Shown in pieces: positions 11,191 through 25,514 of a stretch of DNA of 64,000 bases (the first letter of the stretch is position 1; each line of letters opens with the position of its first letter). A program made the translations under genes and the position numbers. Origin of the DNA: Metopolophium dirhodum (lineage: Eukaryota > Arthropoda > Insecta > Hemiptera > Aphididae); assembly GCF_019925205.1 (NCBI RefSeq), contig NC_083567.1:1922001-1986000 (forward strand), given 5' to 3'. The notes below the pieces were generated by a model. The model saw nothing but the letters and a program-made list of their open reading frames with translations. It did not search any database and had not been told where the DNA came from.

Positions 11191-12972
11191 TGTTATAGAT
11201 ATATTCAACAAGTACCTACTTATTAGTTTTAATGGAAAATACTATACCTAACATCAAATCATATTATTAAATATAAAGTTACAACTTTAGATAACACGTG
11301 ACGTGACCATGTGTATACCACATTACAAACTTCTTAGTTATTATTTATTAATTATTATACAACTATACAATGCATTAATTTACCATGTAAACATGTTGTT
11401 TTATGATCTATTCAAAACAATAACTAAAATAAAAAAAACAGTCGAATGATAATGACCTATACTCGACATAACCTACCTACTCTCCAAAATGCGAATCGCA
11501 TTGGAATATATTGAAGGTTGTTGTTACGTTGAAAGTAAGTCAAAGAGATACCTACTAAAATATATTACAATTGTAAAAACATATTTAAAAACAGATGTAT
11601 ACAACCTGCTAATTGTTGTATGTATGTTTATTATAAAACAGTATTGACACGGAGTATAAATATTATATTATATTATTATTGTTTTTTTTAACTTTTAAGG
11701 GAACTTAGTACTTTTTCAATAGGTACATAGCAATTTGCAGCAGTATTATATTTACGTTAAGCTTATAGATGACATGTAACATACTGAAAAAGATCAAAAT
11801 AATTTTAACAATACTCATACTTTCATCATAAAATAAATACATTTTTCATATAAGTAAATTAAAGTTAACTATTAGGTTATAGATATATTATTCGTATTTG
11901 CATTCACTGCAATATAATATAACTGACTAAGACGATAATTCCTATTTAACGTAACCTTTTATACATATAATTAAAGTATAAAATAATTAATTTAGTTACT
12001 AACTTAAAGAGGAGTTACTCATCCACAGGTCGTTATACGACAACGTATAATACGAATTATAATTTATAATTAATAACACGTTCAACCTATATACCTCAGC
12101 ACTATCTTTTTAGTCTACAAATATCAGAATAAAACTTAATCTAATACGTAGAAGATTAATTATAGAAGGTTAAAATTAAATAAGTTATTTAAAAATTCAA
12201 AATTCGAAATTATCTTCCTGTTAGTTAATTCATAGTTCCCATAAGGAATTTAGCCATAACATTGAAATTAAGTCTTAATAGTAAATAGTCTAAATAAAAA
12301 TGTCTTTCGTAAGATGGGACGTAGGTAGGTATAATCTGTAAAAGAAAAAAATATTTATAAGAAATTTATTGCATTATGCTGTTAACTAATTCCCGATAAT
12401 GGTAAAAGTGTAAAACATAATATTATAAATTATAATACTTTCGATACATAATTATAAAAACACGTTAAATTATAATTATTAATTTTAAATAAAATCTAGG
12501 TATACTATTATATCAATGATTCATAAGCTAATAGAACAAAATATCCATATTAAATAATGTTTTGTACGAACAAATTATTGTAAATTTCGAAAATATAGGT
12601 CACAAACTCATAACCAAATATCGAAGTATAAACTCTTAACAAAGATAATATGCCAAGAGTGATTATTCTATAGAATATTTATCTGTATTCGTAGTTTTAA
12701 AAAACCGGACACCATAGACTTTATACTACTATAAGTATACTATACAAGCAATACATGTATGGAAAGCGTAACAACATAGACGGTTTTTGATTACTCGACT
12801 ATATAGGTACCAATATGTTGGTAGGGTAATATATAATATAGATATATAGGTAGACTACATCACTGCGAGATGTTGTTACGCCGCTCGTATAATACTGTAG
12901 TTATACACAGTTCTTGTCTAATAGTATAAGGTATTAAGGTCTATGCCGGACACTCTTGGTCACTGAAATTTT

Positions 12973-13100
12973 GTCCGTTATTCGGAGGTGTCCACTATTT
13001 CGAGGGTTCTACTGTAGAAAGTTTGTAGTTTGTTCCAAAGGAAATGTCCGCTATTGGGAGGTATCTGTTATTGGGAAGTGTCCGTTAGGGAACCACAGTA
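12973..13100. repeat. 17 bp subterminal repeats, pogo-like element ends
   Basis: Units of the form GTCCGYTATTSGGAGGT begin at 12973, 12990, 13046, 13063 and 13080, spaced exactly 17 bp within each group. The groups end in CTACTGTA (13014) and CACAGTA (13101), which resemble the CAGTA-type ends of pogo/Tigger DNA transposons flanked by TA. Both groups face the same way, so this looks like two ends of related elements side by side. Confidence 0.6.
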
Positions 13101-13101
13101 C

Positions 13102-16100
13102 TTACAATAAAATCGAGAATACAATTTAAGAGGTTAGTGATAACTAATTAATTATATAATCGTATCGTTATTCGCCATGAAGTTAAAAAGACGTAATCAA
13201 GGATAGGTTTGTTTTCATCATATCCGCATTCAAGAAAAAATTCAGTCATGTATAATCACAATCTATATGAATCGTATAGATAAATCTATTTATAAATAAT
13301 TAAATAAGAATATAATATAGCAACAAAAAGTTAGTTATCAACAACATTTTAATACAATTTTAATACAATTTTTTACAATATGCATACAGTTAACACATAC
13401 TTTTATATTATTTTACCAATTTTAATTTTAATAAACATTTAGATTCAATTTGTACTTAATTATTATTTTTATTTTTCACATTTTTATTAGAGCTTGTTTA
13501 GGTACAACGCCTACATGTTGCAATAAATTAGATCCGAAACTTATTCACACTAGAGTTTATTAAAACTTGCAGGCAGGGTCGTAGGTACTGATACTAATAC
13601 ATTGTTTCGGTCTGCACGTGCTCATTGAAATATGTAGATACAATTTTATCACGCACGCAAAATTTTACTTGTAAAATATGTAACTATACGAGGCATTGAC
13701 TTATTAATAACAGAATTTATGATTAAAATCCAGCGTTAATAAATGATAAGGAAATCATTTTTTTTTTCAAAAAACCTAATAAATATTGAAGGTAATATAC
13801 CTATATTTACCTAAAAATAACCGATATATTATTTTCAATTAGGTAAGTATATAGAACTTCCAATAGATTTTAAAGATATTTAGTTATTTTTTGATAATCA
13901 AAACAAACGGATATAATAATACACCACGCGTACGACGTACCTATATAGGTTTCGGTACACAGCTGATATAATATAGATACACTTTGGAGCCTTACAAATG
14001 TATAATGGTTACATGAAAATTAACTATATAGAATATTATACATTAAAAACAACACACATTATGTACGAAAAATGGTTGTAAATAATGTTGTTTAACTACT
14101 AATGTTACTGTTTTTAAACCCAAATACTCTAAAATGTGTTCATAAACATAAATCATTATAAATAAATAAACACGAGAAAAAAGGAAAATCACGAATGCTG
14201 CAATAGTTAATAGATTCCGATAGTAAAAATCTGTATAAATAGCGAAAACGTTATGTTATAAGTATGGGTCCGGATTTTTATATTATAAATAAGTGAAAAG
14301 GAAGGAAATATGATGCTAATATGCTCGTAAAAACTAAAATATTCACCTTAGGTATATTTTTTGGGATATTTTCTTAATAATAAGAAAAACTGTAGGTATT
14401 TTATCCAAAAATAATCAACAAACATCAAAATAATATGGTTTAATCTATTTTTATTTTAAAGCTATTTTACTGTGGTGTCAACAATCAACTAACATACACC
14501 ATCAAACCAGAAATGTACAAATTATTTTTATTAAATTTAAAAAAAGTATAATTGTATAGAATAATAAAATAAAAATAAAAACTGTAGTAAATACTGCGTT
14601 ATGTGGAGTTATACGCGATTTCCTTTTAAAAATGCTAATTTTTGCCAACTTTTTTACTTTTTAATTTAATAATAATAATTTGTAGGTTTCCGGTAATGAA
14701 AAGATTGAAAATATTTAAGAAAACGTCGGAAAGTGTGCGGTAGATTCGGTTATGTTAAAAAAAATTTGAATTACCCATCACTAAAAAAATAAAAGTTTGA
14801 CACTTCCTTTAAAGTGTTTTTTTTTTTAAATTAATGGAATGGTATTACATTATGACGCCGGCTGGTCACTTCTTCACGGGATACATTGTATAGCTACAAA
14901 ATACATTAAAGAACGTACCGGTGTCCATAGTAAATTTATTTTTTGGGGAACTGATATACAGAACACAATGTACGACTTATAAACCTAAACACCTTATTGA
15001 AAAACTAGTAAAATTGTCTTCCTGACGGTTAAAGTTGGGCGAAGGTAAAATATATGGGTATTGGGTAAATAAAAATATTTTGTTAAAAAAATTATAAAAA
15101 TAATCCCGTATTAACAATCCAGGTTAGGTTATTTATATCGTGCGTACAGAGGAATATCAATTCATACATAAAAACAATTTAACTAATAAGCAATATCTAT
15201 AATACCTTTTAAGATTAGCAACACTACAACGTGTCTACAAGAGGTCAATAGCAGTAATTATAGGTAGTCTTCAGATTTAAATTTATCAAATTCTATCTAT
15301 ACTCGACAATAACATAGGTACTTTTGAAGGATTAGTAGGTATCGATCACGTATTCACGTATTCAATTTTTTTTATATTATATTCTTTATCAATCATTTGA
15401 AAAATCAGGAAATGAATATGACGTAACCTAATTGTTAAATAGATACCTGTAAATAGGTAATACAATTGAGATTTTTTTCAGATTATAAAATAGAGTACAT
15501 AAATCATGAAAAGGTCGTTTAGGTTCTAATAAGCATATTTATCAAAACATTTTTTAAATATGTTTTGACATAGGTATGTTTTAATTATTTGTACCAACAC
15601 CTTATCATGAACATTTCTAATTACGTAGGTATATATTAATAAATTATGTTTAGTTTATATATGCATTTAAATTTTATTTTTTTTAAATGATACAAAAATA
15701 ATACGCCTATAACTATAAGATAGGTGCTATTTCAATATTTTATTTTGTTTATACAGTAAAATAGATAATTACTAATTACTAAATATTAACTATAAAGATA
15801 GAACAAAACAACTCAATCAATACATTTTTAATAAAATATTTTTGTATTATACTTCTATAATAACTATATATAGGTTTTTTAGCCAATCAAACTATAGCTG
15901 CATAACGCATATTTATTCATAAGTGGCTGTCTTGAAACGTACAGCGTACAGTTGGAACTATATACATAGTATTCATAACTATTTTGAATTGACTTTCATC
16001 TACTAATAAATTACTTTACCGAGTACCCCATAAATGTCATATTAATAACGATTGACACGTACTACTGTCATAATACTATTATACTATATTTGAATATTGA

Positions 16101-17230
16101 TTTGAATATTATTTATCAACATTTAATATTTGTAAAAAAAAATCTTTATTTAAAACCAATGCAGCATATTAATTTTCAAATTAATTTCTTATACGTAATA
16201 TTAATTTTTTACATAAACCGCATACCAAATATTTTGAAATTTCGAAATTTCCAAACGTTGATTATTAGGAATTAAAATCTGAAATTTTAAAATGTGGACT
16301 GACCTATTTCAAGTAGACATTATAACAAATTTAGATCAGTTGTCTGGAATATTATCGCATTATTATGTTGATCGGTTGGACGAACAAAAAGTACCTACAT
16401 ACAAATTAGCATAAATTGTTTACCGTCCATACGCAAAACGCCGATGCTGCAACTTGTACATGCGCGTACGGGAGCGTTCCAGTAGGTATTTCTTTTACAC
16501 ACACACTATAAATGATTACTTATTAGGCACATATTTACAAGACCTACATGCTCGTAATTTGAAAATTGCCTATTTCGAACTCCTTAAAAATTGTCCGCCA
16601 CCGATCCCCTTATAGCATAAAGAGTGTAGAACTCGTAGAAGCGAATTCATCAAAGCGTGGGATAGCATTTAATTTATCATCGTTAACCAATTCGATTCGG
16701 TTATTATTATTTAATGAATGATATAAGATGTGGAGTGAATGCTAGTTGATTCACATTATTTTGTCTACAATGAAACAGTCATATTATTATTGTAATTCTA
16801 ACAACCATGATAAATAATGTATGTTTTACTGGCGTAATTACATTGCTACCTATATCATTTTAAAATTTATCACAGGTAACACAATTGCTAATTGAGAAAC
16901 ATAATGTTATTAGATTAATATTATACCCCCAGCAATATAAAAATTGATTGGACCATTATAGACTCCATAATTTTAGTTTTCATAATCTTGCATGAAAGAA
17001 CTAACAAAAAATTAACTGACCACCCGGGTAACCATTAACTTAGTCGTTACTCTGCATATCTAGTTTAAACCTGGGTTTTAACTAAAAATTAGAAACAAAA
17101 TAATAGATACATTGTTTTATGTACTAGCGAAGATTCTAAAACATATAATTCGTATAACAAAAAAAAAAGTTTTAAATAAATTTAGTAGAAAGGTTTAAAA
17201 TAATTATCTAAATAACCAGTTGCTTATCTA
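13102..17230. other. Presumed HIF1A intron 1, nothing recognised
   Basis: Four kilobases of AT-rich sequence. Only chance ORFs were seen, such as one at 16090-16275 with very low-complexity composition. No exon, RNA gene or repeat boundary can be supported. Confidence 0.5.
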
Positions 17231-18129
17231 TTAACAGGACGCCCCACCCGCACGTGTTGTCTCCGTCTTACAAATGTAAAACATACCAAAAACTATTTTG
17301 TGTGGTAAAGAACCGAAAGGTTACAGACATAACTAAGAAACGAAATGTTCACCACATACCTAAAATATTTGGCTGTGTAATATCGTTTTTATTTTTTCAA
17401 TATTGAAACTACAAAAAAAGTTATTCAAGTTTGAAAAAACAAACAATAATATTCTCACTATCCTCTATTCTATTTTCCTGGTCTTATTTGATTAATTGTT
17501 CTTAACTCGGTTTGTCCAACGCGGCTGTCTAAGGCGTCCACTAGACCTTTTTCCTCATCAATTTTCTTCAAGGGCTAAAAGGAATTTAAACAGCTGTTTA
17601 ACCTCCAGACATGGCCTGCCCTACGACACATGCACAAGTTTTGTTCTAATGAGGTAAGCATTTATATACTAGTTTTTGGTTGATTATCATACACTTATAT
17701 AATATATATATCCATCTGTAATCTTTATTCAAAACAAAACATCATTTCCTCATTACCTTTAGTTTCAATTTATTGTGTTTTAGATGTATATGTCAAGACT
17801 GGTGGTAGGAAACTCGACAAAGGAAAGGCATTATTCCTTTGGTTGTCTAGAGTAGTTTCTACTTTAAGAATTTTCCCAAAAAATAATAATCAATAACCTT
17901 TGTTTGCAGCAGGTATCCTAAACTTGATTTAATTTAATTTATTGTATAGAGGTTTATATTATTCTCAAGCCCCGAGGTATTTAAAATATTTCACCAGCAG
18001 AAAGGTATAGTTTTACTATGAGATCCTAGTCGTCTATTGTTCTTCTAGATATGGCAAAATACTTTATTTTATCCTATAGTTTACTTCAAGTCTCGTTGTG
18101 GTTAAGCTGCTTTAATTATATAATCTGAT

Positions 18130-18330
18130 CATGTTTCAACTGCGTGTTGCCCATTATAAAATATCATCTGCAGCAAAAGCAAGTTGTTTATTATTCGATT
18201 GCAATACCACCATGCCTTAGCGCTTCGACATTGATGTGACTACTTTTTCAAGTACTAATTTAAAAAGGGTAGATGACAGTGCATCACCCTGTCTATAAGG
18301 TCAATTTCTAGTAATATATTTCTTGCACTT
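18130..18330 (-). pseudogene. Reverse transcriptase remnant (non-LTR)
   Basis: On the minus strand the text PYRQGDALSSTLFKLVLEKV is followed, after a stop, by LAFAADDIL. These are the RT motifs QGDALSPxLF and the catalytic (Y/F)ADD box, in the right order and about 40 codons apart. Stops and a frameshift show it is dead. No open frame survives around it. Confidence 0.75.
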
Positions 18331-18428
18331 GTCTGACAGTGAAAATATAGTCAGAAGTGGACTCCCCAAGCTTCCTTAAAATTATATATTTTAAAATTGT
18401 CAAAAGTAACTTTTTGAATAAAATTAAA

Positions 18429-18544
18429 GGTCACCCCACACACTCACTGCATCGGTGAACCGTGGTGCCGCGGTGTCAGTAAATTGTATCGAGACTCATT
18501 TTACCGCCACCGCTACCGTTGCAGTAGTGCAGTGTGTGGGGACC
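18429..18544. mobile_element. Small palindromic MITE, 116 bp
   Basis: Imperfect terminal inverted repeats: GGTCACCCCACACACTCACTGCA at the left against TGCAGTGTGTGGGGACC at the right, with a GC-rich middle (CCGCGGTG, CCGCCACCGC). Target duplication not clear. Confidence 0.65.
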
Positions 18545-19411
18545 GTTAGTAAGATGAAGTAAACTCATACGTGTATAACGTCCTCTTAGGTTAGGTAAGC
18601 CAAGTGTTGTCCATATTTTTTTGGACATGTAAATATTTTAAAATACTGATATAATCATAAGTTATTACGCAAAATTTGAAAACGCATTAACTATATACAG
18701 CATAATATACATTAAATAAATGAGAATATATTAAGAAACATCAGAATATTCTACGTCGTAAACTTGTAAACATGACGCGGTAAGTAGTGACCACTACACC
18801 TTTTCACACCCTTAATAAGTTATTTCTGGTGTTTTTACCATCGTCTATACATACGTAAATATTATAAATTTATAACCGTTTAATAAGGAGGCCATATTAA
18901 TAATTTATTACAGAGCATTGAGACAGTGGAGAAGAACGAACAGGTTTTAATAAAACAACTGTTTGATACACGATTATTTACACCACGAAGGATAAAATAT
19001 ATTTATTTATTATTTCATACACATGGGGTAACACGTCACATACGTTTAGATTATGGTTTAGCGAATTGCGTACTGTACAGAAAAAGTAAACAAAATCCGA
19101 TATACTAATATGCACATTGCATGATATACGTATTTATGTAGGTATCTGTAATTTCGATCAAACCTCCAGGAATAGCTAACTTATACGTTGAGTATATGAA
19201 CAGAATAAATTTTAACGAACAACAAAACACATAAGATCCCGTGGCCACCGCCATAACACCGTGGTACACACGAAACCATAATAATATACTAAATACATAC
19301 TAAATATTATACTTATATACGATGAGCTTTGAGTCGGTTTTTTTATTAGGTATATAATACCACGATTATTGAACATACAATCGGACAACGAGAATATTAT
19401 ACTGAAGCATC

Positions 19412-19874
19412 AAGCGGACGTTACAGTGACATTTGTTGTCTCTGTCTCACAAGTGCGTAACATAGCAACTTTAACGCTCAGCAGAACACATTTATCTCCA
19501 TTAGTTTAAAAATTAGAGCGAATTGAGCTCTTATAAAATTTAAAGGTAAGACAATAAGTTTTCATAGACAATAGTATCCATACAATGAAATAGGCTTTTT
19601 ATTATATTTTAACCTTAAAGCGAGTAATGTGTATTTTAAAATTGTAAACTGTTTGTACATCTTAAAATACTTATAACTCGCTTTAAAATTAAAATATAAT
19701 AAAAAGCCGATGTCATTTTCTAGATAATAGTCTTACCTTTAAATTTTATAAGAGGTCAATTTGCTCTAATTTTTAAACAAACAGAGATAAACGTGTTCTG
19801 CTGAGCGTAAAATTTGCTATGTTACGCACTTGTAAGACCGTGACAACAATATATGTCACTGTTATGTCCCCTTA
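19412..19874. mobile_element. Foldback MITE, copy 2
   Basis: Long inverted arms of about 200 bp: the left arm (CAAGTGCGTAACATAGCAA, then GAGCGAATTGAGCTCTTATA, then AAAGGTAAGAC) is repeated inverted at the right. A 60 bp centre contains AATTGTAAACTGTTTGTACA. The right boundary is TTAA; the left is degraded. The arms could fold into a near-perfect hairpin in RNA. Confidence 0.8.
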
Positions 19875-20131
19875 AGTGAATCGTGGGACACCATCACGTG
19901 TGGAATTTTAACTCGTATGTACCTGGCTAAAGTTTAAAACTATCGCTTGATTTACGCAGTGTCGGCGCTAGGGGAGGACAAATGGGACATATGTCCAGGG
20001 CCCCACAATTTTTAATTATCATCTTAATACCGTGAAACACATTGACATTTTATAGTAACAAATTATAAATCTATAAATTTATTGTTATATAATAATACTA
20101 CACATGTATAATATTAATATTATTAATATCA

Positions 20132-20329
20132 TCAGTTATTTGGAAAATGATATCTAAATTTAGCCCTCGATTTAGCCATAGTACAAAGTAAATCGTTATC
20201 AATACGACGAAGGAGTAATATTTTTAGGACACTAGAGGATTGTAGGAGTATACTATAATTAATAATAAAAATATTTATTATCTCTATAGTTATTGTTTTT
20301 TCTGTTCTTTGTTTGGAAAAGCTTTCCAC
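20132..20329 (-). pseudogene. Remnant of hAT transposase C-terminus
   Basis: Minus-strand text with RRIDNDLLCTMAKSRAKFR. It resembles the end of the hAT dimerisation region of the ZMYM1-like aphid hAT proteins, where an IDNDLL motif is followed within some 20 residues by AxKSRK. Here the two are nearly fused, so there is a deletion. The position near the 19957 end fits a transposase 3' end. Confidence 0.5.
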
Positions 20330-20509
20330 GTATTATCGTATGACCGTATTATAGAAAGGGCAAGCTATATTCTTAAAACATTTATTTGATTATCTAATAT
20401 TATATGTTCAACATTTGAGTATTTGACTGCAATCCGCTTTGCACCTTGCAGTATTTTTTCAACAATTTCTGCATAATATCATAAAATTAAGTTTTCATAT
20501 TATGAAATT

Positions 20510-21002
20510 TAAACTCCTACTCAGACCCATCTGGACTTATGGGATTCAACTATGGGGCGCTGCCAAAATCTCCAACATCAACCGCATTCAAAGATTCCAA
20601 TCCAAAACTCTACGCACAATTCTAAAAGCACCATTCTATGTCTCTAACCACACCCTCCACACTGATCTCAAAATACCATTTGTCTCTGAACTAGCCAAAA
20701 CTCATTATAAACGTTTCAATAGCCGCCTAGCTCATCATAAGAATCCGTTAATCTCCGACCTATCATCTACTTCTATCCCAGGTAACCCAGTTAAAAGACT
20801 TAAAAGACAGTGGTGTCGTGACCTGCTAGCCTAATTTAGTCCTACTCATGTCGTAGTACCTCCGCTGGAGGCCTCTACATACGGGATAATCTGTCATTTA
20901 TTTTTATTTTATTTTATTTATTTTCATCAATTGTTCTTATTGTTCATGTATTGAAACAGATTGAATAAAAAATACTTTAATAACAAAAAAAAAAAAATAA
21001 AA
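20510..21002 (+). mobile_element. 5'-truncated jockey-like retrotransposon copy with 13 bp TSD
   Basis: A 493 bp insertion inside the hAT element, flanked by 13 bp direct repeats ATATTATGAAATT at 20497-20509 and 21003-21015. It carries an open C-terminal RT tail (20510-20834: LLLRPIWTYGIQLWGAAK, then RIQRFQSKTLRTILKAP, and a stop after LKRQWCRDLLA), a short 3' UTR, AATAAA and an oligo(A) tail at about 20985. It has no frameshift in 108 codons, so it is fairly young. Confidence 0.92.
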
Positions 21003-21526
21003 ATATTATGAAATTATTATTACAATTTAGTTTAGGTACAATATAGCCGTGTCTTTTAAATATTATGTAGTATGTACCTACTGCGTGCGTATCTAGTGTA
21101 TCAGGATTATTTTTAATGTATTTTATTGTCTACCACCTCCGTGTACTTAGATATTAAACAATTTATTATAACATTCAAACATTTTTATGATTTTATTTAT
21201 TTTTTATTGATGTTTTTATAAGTTGTAATTATTAAAATAAATATAAATTAATAAAATAATAAGCATCCCACGAATTTGTTAACTTATAATTTTCAACAGA
21301 TACATATTATTTTATAAATTGTAAATAATTTTTGTTAACACATTATAATTTTAAAAAAAGGATAAGAATAACCTGATATTATTATTTTTAATATTTAAAA
21401 TTCAAATAAAAATAGCATTAATTTTAAAAATCTTAATTTAAAAAAAGCTAGAATTTTGCCTTCCTCTGGGTTCCTATTACCTAAGTCCAGGGCCCCGCAA
21501 TACCTAGCGCCGGCACTGGATTTACG

Positions 21527-24411
21527 TATACCCTTACCAATTGGCAATTACTTGAACCACCATAATATTTTTAAATGAAAATAAATATAGACGTAATTTA
21601 TAATACTATTATCATTAGATAGGTACTTAAGTCAATATTATTTCTTTTTAAAAGGTAAATCTATCATATTATTATTATATTATTATCTCATATAATATAT
21701 TTATACCAAAAATACATATACAAGACGTGTACGCGTTGAGGAGTAACAATGCCATCGTCAACTTAACAGTAGATAATCCAAACCTCATTCTGAATAGTGT
21801 CATAAATCATAATATACGTAATAGGTACGTTGTATACCTCATTGTCCATGGTAAATATCGGATTTCTTCAGATTCACATAATATTATCCCGTAGAATTGA
21901 CATTCGAGTGCCTACTAATCTAACCTTACTCAATACAAAATATGTGATTTACCATTTATATCATTTTGGCAATTTGCTTGGCTTCGGGGTGATCGGGGAA
22001 ATTCCTGTGAACCGGTAGGATATTATAATCCGACGGGTGACTACCGTTCGTATATATATAAATATATAATAATAAAATATCAGTAGGTTTTCTATGCAAC
22101 GGTAATCTAAAACCTTGGGAGTTACAACTTACAAGTGCAAATTAAAATTTCTATTTTTTAGTAAATATATTATTTTACATTATTCTATAATATCACGAAT
22201 ATTGTTGGTATACTATTAGTCTAGTTAGGTATGTTCTAGAAAAATAGTATTTTTCATTTACATTTTCAACAACTATACTAATTATTACTACCTAGTCTAT
22301 ACGCTCTAGACAATTATTATATAAAAGTTAAAAAAAAACTGAAACGTTTAAGAATATTACACCTTAAAATTTAACTCAAACTGGTTTGTTATTAATCAAG
22401 TAATTTATTTAGTATGCAAACGCATAAACTTCCGGGTCATAATTATGGGATATTATATTTATTATATAAAATAAACAGTAGCGGTCAGACAAATTGTTGA
22501 TAGATTTACTCGGGAGTCGGGGGCCCAAGATAAGGGGAAATAATATAAAATATTTTACATCTATATTGTACCCTTTATATTTTATTCTACCTTGGCAAAA
22601 TAAAACATAGATATTACGTGATTTGGTTCAATTTTTTTTTTTTTATTGAATAACTGTTAGATTTGTTTCGAGGTTTGTTTTTACAACAGTGTATTATAAT
22701 ATTTTTAATAGTTAAGATTATTGTGTACTACCATTGATTATACATAATATAATATAGTACATTATACTACAATTAAATTTCAAATTCATTAGATCTGACC
22801 AAGTTTTAGACCCCCCGAATTTTAATAGAAATATATCTATCACACATACGACCAACCTTTATAGTTACACATTATTAATTTTCGAACTTTTTAATTATGC
22901 ATAGGTATTCCATTACACCTATAACAACAAATTCAAACAAATTTTTAAAAATGTACCCATAACATTTACATATTTTAATTAAATAAATTAGGTATATGGG
23001 TATTTGTCTAATTATTTGAGTATAGAAAATTTCGAGGGAAAATATAAAATGTTAATTATAAAATTTTATAAGTACCTAAGTACACTAAATATTTATACAC
23101 AATCACAACTCTTTCCAGACAATTAATTTCCAAGACTCTTTATCTAAACACTTTATTTAACTACTAGGTATATATTAATTTCATACATTTGGCATCTCAA
23201 TTTAAACTTACATATTATTCTGATCTAGGACGAGATACATTGGCAAATAATGCAGGATGCAGGAGTCACTACCAAAAGGGAGCTCAAGAATATGGCGAAT
23301 GGTAGAGAAAAATTGAGAAAGCATTTATTGTTAAAAACTAATTATATAATAGTCTTTGGATTGATAAACAAAAAAAAAATTATTCTCCAAAAATAATTTT
23401 AAATTAGCATTCATTGTCTAATACGATAAAATTCTTAACTAGGTAATAAAAGAAGATTATTATTAGGCAACTACAGGCTACAACCCACATATAATATATA
23501 TATACAAAAAGTATTTAATAATTCATATTACTTAGTGTAAATGAAAGATAGACAATATATAATATAATATACAAATATTAAAATGCCTTCAAAACAACTG
23601 AATAGGTATAGTTTTTATAAAAAATATTATAAAATCTGGTACTAATGTAATGTAATTATGGAGGTGAAAAAAACGAGTTTCACCCATTCAAGGTATTTTT
23701 CCAGGATGTTTGGTATGGTTTTCCTGGAACTCTATGTCAATACCAACATATATCAGCTATCAGGAACACTATAAATATATCTGCTTCTTCTGAATTATAT
23801 TATAATATAATATACTGTTACACTGCAGCAGCAAAGATATACTATTTACCTACTTAGTTATAAGTTTCTGATAGTAAATTATAATTTAAAGTTGTGAAAA
23901 CTAAAAACAAAGTTAGGTAGGTACTTAAACTAGATAACTTCCAAAGGTTAGATGATTAAATGTAATATATAAAAAAAAAATCCTTGAAACAGGGAAAAAA
24001 TAATAAATGACTGAGTCCCATATTTATATTATAAGGTAAATAATACATTTTGCACCTATGCATTTAACATCAACATTGTAAAATTTGAATGTAATCATCA
24101 CCAAACAATATTTTTCAGAATATATGTATAAAAATAGTTTTAAATGATCTTTTAATTTTAAAACACAATTACTAATACATTTTCTAGTTAATTGTAACCC
24201 ATAAGTAATAATGTCTCGTTTTAAGAATTAAAATACAAAAGTAAGTTATTAAGTTAACCTAAGTTAGGTTACCTAACACTATATTTGTATAGGTAATTGG
24301 CTTTAAAAATGTATAGATTGGTATGGTAGGTACACAGACAAATGTATATAGGTATCTATACCTATTCAATATTCATGAATTCAACAACATAATATATACC
24401 TAAATTGTTAC
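21527..24411. other. Presumed HIF1A intron 1, nothing recognised
   Basis: AT-rich intron sequence with no supported gene or repeat. Short ORFs here have no family resemblance. Confidence 0.5.
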
Positions 24412-24419
24412 TTTAGGTA

Positions 24420-24583
24420 CAGGCCCGGCTCAAGGGGTAGGCGACATAGGCCCACGCCTAGGGCGGCACTTAAGCAGTACCTTAGTAAGAGGGCGGCATT
24501 TTCAAAATATTGATAATATTATATTGTTAGGGGCAGCAAAATTTGATTTTGCCTAGTTCACTGTTTTGCTTGAGCCGGTCCTG
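24420..24583. mobile_element. hAT MITE, 164 bp, 8 bp TSD
   Basis: Terminal inverted repeats CAGGCCCGGCTCAAG and CTTGAGCCGGTCCTG with perfect duplications TTTAGGTA at 24412-24419 and 24584-24591. The inside is two GGGCGGCA-type blocks and AT-rich filler; no coding sequence. Confidence 0.9.
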
Positions 24584-24591
24584 TTTAGGTA

Positions 24592-25478
24592 AATACTAGG
24601 TAGGTATATAAAAAGTTATCCAGAATAGCAGAGTTTTTCAAGAAATTCCGAGCTGGAGGGTCCTAGAATCCAGGCCGCAAAGATTGAATCTTTTGAAATT
24701 ACTTAAATGTATGTGGGGCTAAGGCCATCCATTAATGCAGGGGTCTCTACCTCTACCTAAAAAATGTATTGTACATACTTTTAAGATTATTATCTATTCA
24801 CATGTTGTATCCTTTCCTCTTGGCTTTGTATAAAATATAATATGATAAAGCAATTAAAGTATATTTACCATGGTCTGAGAATAGTCAAAAATTCATATCC
24901 CCTCTGTCCCATTTTAAAAAAACGCTGAGCACTCCATTCGGTGGTTATTAATGATTAGACAAATACTTAAGTAAACAAATTAATTTGATAAATAAAAAGA
25001 AAGAAAATTCTGAACATGAACCAAACAGTCTAAACATAGGAGTATGGGAATATGGGATACAGTGGTGATGAAATAGCACCTTAAGATGAGATGAGACAAT
25101 TCTGTATTTCAACAATCTACCTATATGTGCAATATGATACATTGTATCATTAAAATATTGTTTTGGTAATTTATGTACATGAATATATGAGAGACCTACT
25201 CTTCTATGTTATATTTTTATTTAATTTTTATAAGTTTAATATGTTCCATAGGAACTAAGAATTTAAAAAGCTTAAAAGTTTATATAAAACCAAATAAAGT
25301 TTCATATTTATTTTAATACATTTTCAGATACTAAACATGAACTATATTTATTTAACAATTATGTACCTACGTCCTAATTCTCCAAACTCTATTTACAAAT
25401 TATATTTTACAGCAGTAAAATAAGTACAGTAGGTACGCAATGATATTCAAAAATAAAACTTTCCAACTAACTTTAAAT

Positions 25479-25514
<36 letters not shown>

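Larger units (their letters stand above)
10004..12972. other. Presumed HIF1A intron 1, mostly unrecognised
   Basis: AT-rich sequence upstream of the bHLH exon. It holds four tandem GGTTA units at 10423-10442 and an R1 fragment at 11025; otherwise nothing was recognised. Confidence 0.5.
17231..18599. mobile_element. Possible TTAA-flanked element around an RT remnant
   Basis: The left end TTAACAGGACGCCCCACCCG with TGTTGTCTCCGTCTTACA is a terminal repeat of the foldback MITE family. The right end reads GTATAACGTCCTCTTAG, a weak inverse match. The inside holds the RT remnant and a small MITE. It may be one larger relative of the MITEs or two unrelated fragments. Confidence 0.35.
19957..21518 (-). 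mobile_element. hAT element with 8 bp target duplication, hosting a jockey insertion
   Basis: Terminal inverted repeats CAGTGTCGGCGCTAGG and CCTAGCGCCGGCACTG (inverse), flanked by perfect 8 bp duplications GATTTACG at 19949-19956 and 21519-21526, the mark of the hAT superfamily. It is 1562 bp including a 493 bp retroelement insertion, so the original was about 1.06 kb and internally deleted. A degraded transposase C-terminus on the minus strand gives its orientation. Confidence 0.9.
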
